In this document: positions 57,444 to 64,000 of the stretch, piece after piece | How positions within the stretch are numbered: position 1 is the first letter of the stretch | Layout of the letters: each line of letters opens with the position of its first letter | Origin: Gnetum montanum | Lineage: Eukaryota; Streptophyta; Gnetopsida; Gnetales; Gnetaceae | NCBI GenBank assembly: GCA_015680685.1 | Contig: MNCI01011864.1 | Coordinates: 5,624-69,623 of the forward strand | DNA: 64,000 nt | Direction of reading: 5' to 3' | Made by a program: the position numbers and the translations under genes | Notes under the pieces: model-generated | Told to the model about the DNA's origin: nothing | Database searches by the model: none | Seen by the model: only the letters and a program-made list of their open reading frames with translations

Positions 57444-58608
57444 AGCTCAGTCATGGATTTACTTTATATTTTATGATTAAATGTTAAAATTCAATTACCC
57501 CAAGAAGTTTTTCTTTTATCAGTTATCATACCTTTACAAGTGTTTGACTATGCATATCTATTTCTTTATGTACATTTATGCTTAATTATGCACATCTAGT
57601 TATGCATCTTTAATTTTCATTATGCACATGTGATTATATAATACTCTATTCATGTAGCAATTTTGAACCTTGACCCTACCCAGACCATATCCCTTATTAC
57701 CTTTTCATCATTAAACTAGGATTTAAAGTTTATTTTTAATTATAATTAAAAATTTTCATTAAGTATCTTTGTTAAAGAAGTACCATAGGATGATGTTCTA
57801 CCTAGAATCTGATCTTACCAATGTGTTCAATATGTTCAAAATGTAGATTTTGATCCTTGATCCATTAGAATTAGAGTTAGGTTTCTCGAGATATGACATT
57901 TTCCAGTTTGCTAAAATACCATAAAAATTTTAGCATTTAAACTAAGTGACTAAGATAAGTGAAAATTAGGTGAGATTTCAACATATGATTAGGTAGATCA
58001 CTTAATGAGGATCATGTAGGTTCAAATGGAATTTGATTTGGAGTCCTAATGTGAATGTTATGAGAGATTTAACACTAAGGATATTACCAAAGAGAGAAAA
58101 TGTGAGATGAACTTCTAAAAATCAAATTAGAAAAATATTTTTTTTAAAAAAACAAGGTTTAAAAGTCAACATTGGATTTTAAGCACGTGTGAACAAAAAG
58201 CATATATGTAAAACATGTATGTCATAACGTATAACATCTACATATATGTTATGTAAAACTTTTTTATGCAACATGTTTTCTCTACACCATCTTTCTCTAT
58301 CCATCACTTGTTTTTCTATTGCCTATTTTTTATTGTTGTCTAGTTTGCAACTATCATTTTTGTAAAATAGTATCTTGTCATAATTTTCTAAATGATATTT
58401 TTTTTTACCATTTCTTCTTCATTTTGAAGCTTATTTGAGTCTAATTTCATTCGTTCTTTTCCTTACAAATAGGTAGTGAACCTAGATACATCTTGTTGTA
58501 GTTTGAAGAAGGGGTTAAAATATGCTAAGCTAAGCAAAGAAAAATTCAATTGAGAGCATTAAGCAAAAAAGGAAGAAACAAGAAATTTCTATGAGCCCTA
58601 CCAACACA
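57444..58608 (+). other. Element E 3' internal region, non-coding
   Basis: AT-rich with no supported gene. TATGCACATCTAGTTATGCA-type short repeats near 57545..57630. Probably the 3' untranslated part of E, with the integrase end deleted. An A/G-rich stretch near 58560..58590 may be the polypurine tract, but it is not directly next to the LTR start. Confidence 0.5.
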
Positions 58609-59070
58609 TGTAAGGAACTTTATTTTCTTTTCCTTTCATATGACCATCTCATATTGTTACAGATTTTCTATTTCTCCTATCTACTTGCTGGTCTTATATT
58701 TTTCTTCTATAATTTTAATTAATATGTTGAGATTCTACTAAATTTTTGTAATGTTGGGCTTTTCTTAAATAAAAATAATATTTTAATATTGTTCATATGA
58801 TTTTCTATTTTTTGGTGAATTTTGAAAATTACAAAAATTATGCCCAACTTGCCCCTAGATATTTTATAAATATTTGGGATCTACTCATAACATAAACATG
58901 ATTTTGTAAGAAATTTGTGGATGAGATTTTATGGATTTTGGGTCAATTTGAACACCTTTTAAAATTTTGAAATAAAATAATAATATTTGTGGGATCAAGT
59001 TTGCTTGGTTGGTAGTGAGAGTTATAAATCTTTTAAATGCCCCCATTTGCATATAGTAGTGGAGTGTTAA
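58609..59070 (+). mobile_element. Element E 3' LTR, truncated by the LINE
   Basis: Starts TGTAAGGAAC and aligns with 34459..34930. Homology ends near 59070, where LINE sequence begins. The remaining roughly 1.2 kb of LTR would lie beyond the LINE, outside the window. Confidence 0.8.
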
Positions 59071-59624
59071 TGTCACTGTGTTTAGGGAGCACTAGCTCAG
59101 TTTCACACTGTTTATCTCTGTGGGAGTGCTGTCGAATTCTGATCTGATTTTCCGTCATTTCATCTAAATTGAAAACTGGCGTGTAAGAAGAGATCCGACC
59201 GGGAATGCTCTACTTTGGGTTAGTGCAGCTTGAGAAATAGTTGATTACATCATTGGCGGGAAAAACGCGTGTGTTTGGAGCCGTTGGGTTTGAACGGTAA
59301 CGTGGAAGGGTTTGTGCGAAGGGTTTGTGCTCATGCTTACTGTTTCTACAAAAGTTTCGGCAAGGGTTTTAGCGAACGTAAGCAAAGGGAGCACTGAGAA
59401 GCATCTCAAATTTTCGTATTGCACCGCAGGAAAACGACCTGCATTGTTTCGGCCGGGCACGTTGAAGGAATCCAAAGTTGGTTGCATTTATCACGCATGC
59501 GTTGCCTAAAATTATCATCCGTTAATAAACCCGGTGAGTTTGTTCCATCGTGTTCTGTTTGTTTTTTTTTTATATTTTCTTTTTGCTTTTCTGAATTGGC
59601 TAGGTTTAGGCTCAACGGGTCTGC
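59071..59624 (+). promoter_or_regulatory. LINE 5' UTR, presumed internal promoter region
   Basis: About 550 bp before ORF1 without a credible ORF, with several CG dinucleotides, unlike the surroundings. In L1 elements this part carries an internal promoter; no motif here proves it. Confidence 0.55.
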
Positions 59625-60818
59625 ATGACCCAATCCGCTTTGTCTTCTTGCTCTGATGTTGATGTTGGAGGAAAAAAACGTAAAATAATGGAATCCTCCA
59701 ATATTAACATTGACTCACAGCCTATTGACAACTCAACCAATATGGATGCAAATGATTCTGTTTTACGTTTTGATTTTCCGGAAGACATCTTTGACCAAAC
59801 CGTACAAACATTTACTCACCTATACACAATTGGCTTCTTCACTGGTAGGATTCCTCCTGCCTCGGTGTTCCAAGATTGGGTTAAAAAATTTTGGGAACCC
59901 CGTAATATTAGAATAACCTTAGCTTCCAATCTCACAAAAGGCTTTTTTCTGTTTGCTTTTGAAACTAAGGCTATGGCAGAGTTCGTGAAACAACAGTCTA
60001 TTTGGGATGTTTATGGCTCTTTTTTAGTCCTTCAACCCTGGAAGGAGGATTTCGATCCTGCAAAAGCTAGCAAAAGTATTTTGCCGGTTTGGATCGAATT
60101 TCCAGGACTCCCTTCTCATTTTTCTCCCCATGTTGATATCCTTGCTGCACAAGTTGGGGAAGTCATAGGAATGGAGAGCTTTTCAGGCTTCCATCCACGA
60201 CCTACTCGATGAGTGTGCGTCAAAATCGATATGCAAAAGCCACGTCCTGATTCACTAGAAGTTAATGTAAAAGGAAAGACCTTTGTTCAGAAAATCTCAT
60301 ATCTTACACTTCCCAACAGTTGTTATTACTGCCTCGATCTGAACCACCGTAAAGCTCAATGCTCGAAGTTACTGGCCAAGCTTGAAGCTGAGCGAATTTT
60401 AGCAGAACAAGTTAGTGAAGAACTAAAATCTCAAAACATATCTCAGGACATAGGCAAGGATAATGTCGAGAATCAATCAACTAAACCTCCTTCTTCAGAT
60501 TCTAAGGTGTCCAACGTGGATGATATGAGAACCGATGATACTAATGTTACTAAGACTCCTCTTAATCAGGAAAGGACCCCAAAAGATGCTACTAGTGGTT
60601 GGGAGCGTGTTACCCGGAAATCTTATGCCTCAGTCACACGTGATAACCCTATCTTCAGTGCATTCCCTAAAGGGCATCGATCATCGACTAGTGTTAGCCA
60701 GTCCATAAATAAAAGAACAAGTGCTCAACGTCCTCTAGTTAACAACTTTGAATCTAGGAATTCTTTTAAGGCCTTGGTGGTTGAGGAGGATCCTCCTTCT
60801 TCTACACAAACCCAATGA
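59625..60818 (+). pseudogene. ORF1: LINE ORF1 (one internal stop)
   Basis: 398 codons in one frame, interrupted only by TGA at 60210..60212. The DUF4283-like domain (about residues 50..200) includes FTGRIPPASVFQDWVKKFWE, ASNLTKGFFLFAFETKAMAE and ILPVWIEFPGLPSHF. After the stop the frame continues with VCVKIDMQKPRP and a canonical CCHC zinc knuckle CYYCLDLNHRKAQC near 60330..60370. A charged, low-complexity tail follows. The protein is an RNA-binding chaperone of the LINE RNP in this family. The stop can be explained by one transition. Its natural stop overlaps the ORF2 start. Confidence 0.88.
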
Positions 60819-63800
60819 AGTGTTGTTCATGGAATGTTAGGGGCCTTTCAGACCCTCGTCGACGATATATAGTTCGAGATTATATTCGGAGACATTCCTT
60901 TGACGTTGTTTGTCTTCAAGAAGTTAAAATCCAAGGATTTAATCTTCAAATTTGTTGCCAGAGCATTTTTCCCAATAGTTCTTATGTTCCTACTCACCAT
61001 GAACATGGTAAAGGGGGGGCGATAATTTTTCTCCACAATAAGTGGCAGGAGTCTGTTCTTGATCACGGTTGCGACACTTTAGGGCATTGTAGTTGGCTTC
61101 GATTACGATACGCTAATGAGATCTTAGGGATTGTCTCCATTTATGCTCCTTGTCACTCAACTGATCGGAAGCTCTTGTGGAATTGGCTCAGTCACAACTT
61201 ACCCAAAGCTAACTGGATTATTGTAGGGGACTTTAACATGGTCGAGCATCCAAAGGATAAAGTTGGAGGGCAAAGGGGTGGTTTAGATAACAGGGAGCTT
61301 TCTGAGTGGCTCTCGTTGAAACGTCAATTAAAGTTGCACAAAGCTAATGAAAACTATTCCTCATCTAGTACCTCTAACTGGTTCACTTGGAGTAATGCTA
61401 GACATGGTGCTTCCTACATCTCTTCTCGGTTAGATTGGGTTTATCTATCTACTAATCCCCTTATTCATTTTACTTCTACCAACGGTGCCCCTGTCCAAGC
61501 AGATTATATCCAAGTTTTGTCTGATCATTATCCTATTCATTAGTCTCTTTCCCACTCTGGGAACTCCTACTCTTCTAACGATCTTTATATCTTTAACACT
61601 ACCTTTCTTCATAGTTCCTCTCTTTGCTCTCTATTGATGCAAATTTGGAATGTGCATCCTAAACCCATTGGTGAAGATGGTTGGATTGATTGGTGGAATA
61701 ATGCTTGTATCCGCCTCCAATGGTTTTCCAAACATGCGGGTAAATTGGTGGCTTCACGACTAAGTTCTCACAAGTCCAACCTTCATAAGGAAATCTCCCT
61801 TCTTCAAAATACTATCAATAAAGAGGAGGCTACTGAGGCTCACTTTACTCATTTGAAACGTGCCAAAGAGAACCTATGTATCATGGATCACTATGAAGCT
61901 AGAGGTGCTCATCTTCGTGCTCGTCTCTCTTGGCTTTGCATGGGTGACCAGGCTACTACTGGCTTTTTTCATCTACTCAAATGGGGGAACCCATCCCATA
62001 AAATTCCAGCTATTCAAGTTGAAGACAATATCTTCACCTCCAAGAATGACATTTTACAGGCCTTGTTTGAGTTCTACTCTCGAACTTTTTGAAAAGAGGC
62101 GATTGACCCCATAGCAGTAAATACTTGCTTAGGAGCTATTACTCCTTTTAATCGCTCCATCTTTGGTGATGCTTCTCTTCTTTCCAATCAGGATCTTGGT
62201 AATTCTCTTCAACAACTCCATGATGGTAAAGCCCCTGGTATGGATGGCCTTCCCACAGAATTTTTTAAGAAATTCTGGCCTACTCTTCAAGACATTGTCT
62301 ATAGTGTGTATAAGGAAGCTCTTAGGGTAGGATCCTTTGGTAAGCAGATTAATGCTGGTATCATTAAGCTTCTCCCTAAATCAAGAGATCACATGAGCAT
62401 AAGTAATTGGTGCCCTATCACTCTCTTGAATGTTATCTATAAAATAGTAGCCAAAGCTATCGCTAATAAACTTAAACCTTTTCTTCCTCATCTTATAAGC
62501 AAGGAGCAAACCGGTTTTGTTCAAGGAAGGTATATTTTAGATAATGTTGTTACTGCTATTGAGGGCTTGCATTGGGCTTCTTCCACTAATCAAAATGCCA
62601 TTCTTCTTAAGTTGGATTTTGCCAAAGCCTACGACATGCTTGATTGGTCCTTTTTAAAAAGTATAGTCAAACACCATAACTTAGGTAATGTTTTTGAAAG
62701 ACATATCGATCTTGTTTTGTCAGAGGCCTCGTCAGTCATTTGCATTAACGGATCCTTCTCTAAGGTCATTGAGCTTCAAAAATCAGTTCGACAGGGGTGC
62801 CCTTTAGCCCCTTATCTTTTCATTCTGGCTGCTGATGCTCTTGGAGCTGTTCTTAGATCTCATAACAATTCTATGCAGCTAAGAGGTATCTCTCTCCCAC
62901 AACAAGCAAAGGATCTTGTTTACAGCCAGTTTGCAGATGATACTTTTATTACTTTGATTGAGGACCATAATAATTTTAACACTGCCTTGCATTGCATAGA
63001 TATTTACTGTAGAGCCTCAGGAGCTAAGATCAATTGGAACAAAACACAAGCCATCCGATCTAGCTTCTCTCCTAGGCCTCCTTGGACTTATCATTTTGAT
63101 ATCAAGTGGCTATCTCCTACTGATAATTTCACCCTCCTAGGCATCCCTATTGCTCTATTTGCTACTCCCACTACCATATGGAACAATGTGGTGGAAAAGG
63201 TGAAACATAAAGCTTTGAAATGGGCTTCTAAACCCTTATCTCTTGCAGGTAGATTTATTGTCGTTAATCATATTTTGAGCTCCACGCATGTCTATTACTC
63301 TTCCTTTATGGCTCCTTCAAAATCTTCTTTTCAATGCATCAACAACATACTTAGAAATTTCCTTTGGGGGGATAAGGATGATCACAAAGCTTTTCATCGA
63401 GTAGCTTGGGATACTTGCACTTTAAGTAAAGAACACGGGGGCTTAGGCCTTGCCTCTATTGAGCACCAGAGTATTCTCTTGGCCTCCAAATGGGTGACTC
63501 GGTGTATTGAAGGAGCTGAAGCTTGGAAGATCCTTTTTAGGCATCACATCTCTTGTCTTGGTATTCATCACAGATGGAAAAATACTCATTGGAGTAACTG
63601 GATTTTTAGTGAAGGCTCTTAGAAGATCAAAGGTTCTTCCTGGTTTAAGCAAATTTGGCAGTGTTGGAGCCAACCTAGAGGCTTGTTGCAATGGAAACCT
63701 TCCCATATAAGCTTGCACTCTCTATCGACACACTCAATCTGGTGGTCTCCTATTTTCAAAAAGAATGGAGGTTGTCTCTATGATGAATTCTCTCATAGAG

Positions 63801-64000
63801 CCAATCATTTTTCCGACACAATATCCACCATATTGACCAACTATATACTGTTAGAAATGATTCTCCTACCCTCTCTTGGACATAGGCAAAAGTAAAATGG
63901 GGGTTTCAAAGACAAGATATTATCATTTACCAACACATAGAGCAAGTTCTTTCTAACTTTTTTGTGCATAAGTTGCATAATAATATTCCTTGGTATGAAG
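60815..64000 (+). pseudogene. ORF2: LINE ORF2: endonuclease and reverse transcriptase (few stops)
   Basis: Starts at ATG 60815 inside ATGA, overlapping the ORF1 stop. The endonuclease (60815..61540) has CSWNVRGL, LQEVK, VGDFNMVEHP, and SDHYPIH with the catalytic His. RT (about 62200..63100) has GKAPGMDGLPTEFFKKFWP, NWCPITLLNVIYKIVAKAI, EQTGFVQGRYILDN, LKLDFAKAYDMLDW, RQGCPLAPYLFILAADAL and FADDTFITL. A downstream region to about 63620 (RFIVVNHILSSTHVYYSS, FLWGDKDDHKAFHRVAW, GGLGL) fits the LINE C-terminal part. In-frame stops are TAG 61541, TGA 62090 and TAG 63620; a frame change near 63840 is likely. The C-terminus lies outside the window. Confidence 0.92.

Larger units (their letters stand above)
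34459..59070 (+). mobile_element. Element E: chromovirus-like Ty3/gypsy (Tekay/Del type), split by D and F
   Basis: It has a 5' LTR (34459..36155), an iMet-type primer site, a gag start (36248..36676), gag continuation and protease (45020..46285), RT to integrase (55518..57443), a 3' region and a truncated 3' LTR (58609..59070). Joining 46285 to 55523 restores the pol frame (VNEFPDVFLKELLG into LPLKRKIKVEV). Its gag and RT are of a different lineage from A-D and F. The 3' LTR is cut by the LINE. Confidence 0.85.
59071..64000 (+). mobile_element. L1-type LINE, continues beyond the window
   Basis: A non-LTR retrotransposon with 5' UTR, ORF1 (RNA-binding, DUF4283 type), ORF2 (endonuclease plus RT) on the plus strand. 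Its 5' end is sharp against the E LTR, so the copy is probably complete at the 5' side. It is more GC-rich and far less broken than the LTR elements, hence younger. The poly(A) end and target duplication are outside the window. Confidence 0.9.

Overview
The window is nuclear DNA of a land plant, most likely a seed plant with a large, repeat-rich genome. I see no intact host gene, tRNA, rRNA or CRISPR array. Nearly all of it is a nest of decayed Ty3/gypsy LTR retrotransposons, plus one plant L1-type LINE at the right edge and one inserted block carrying a broken copy of a plant PB1-domain gene. The plant assignment rests on tRNA-Asp-type primer sites (Athila-like practice), gag/pol of plant Ty3/gypsy lineages, a LINE with a DUF4283-type ORF1, and a plant-type PB1 protein. 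The species cannot be read from the sequence.

Layout. Element A (+ strand, 482..34446) is the oldest layer on the left. An LTR fragment (1..481) cuts its gag. Its pol is cut at 3230 by the complete element B (3231..18984), and its 3' LTR is cut at 27223 by element C (- strand, 27224..34218, target duplication ATTAG). B is itself interrupted in integrase by a roughly 3.1-kb block (about 9205..12307) that holds the PB1 pseudogene and a promoter-like repeat array. To the right, element E (+ strand, about 34459..59070) is a chromovirus-like (Tekay/Del-type) element. It is split by element D (- strand, 36677..45019) in gag and by element F (- strand, 46286..55517, target duplication CTAGG) before reverse transcriptase. 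The LINE (about 59071 to beyond 64000) truncates the 3' LTR of E.

A, B, C, D and F form one superfamily. They share LTRs with extended TGATGA/TCATCA-type ends, tRNA-Asp-like primer sites where visible (B, C, D, F), an AGTCATGGGG-type polypurine tract, the same gag with an unusual short zinc knuckle (seen in A, B, D, F), and a gag-PR-RT-RH-IN order. A, B and D also carry a large sense-strand third ORF after pol. It has an N-terminal domain with a FPFPCLI motif, a Q-rich linker, coiled coils and a conserved PCPWD tail. C, D and F are internally deleted: C lacks RT/RH/IN, D lacks IN plus the front of ORF3, and F has PR joined directly to RT. Stop codons and C-to-T changes are everywhere, so no element looks coding-competent now. 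The LINE is the least decayed.

Assembly cautions: single Ns at 52, 28961 and 31936 each sit between two copies of the same sequence, and the 56-N gap at 31357..31412 probably hides more sequence than its length suggests. Coordinates of pseudogene edges are approximate because reading frames are broken.
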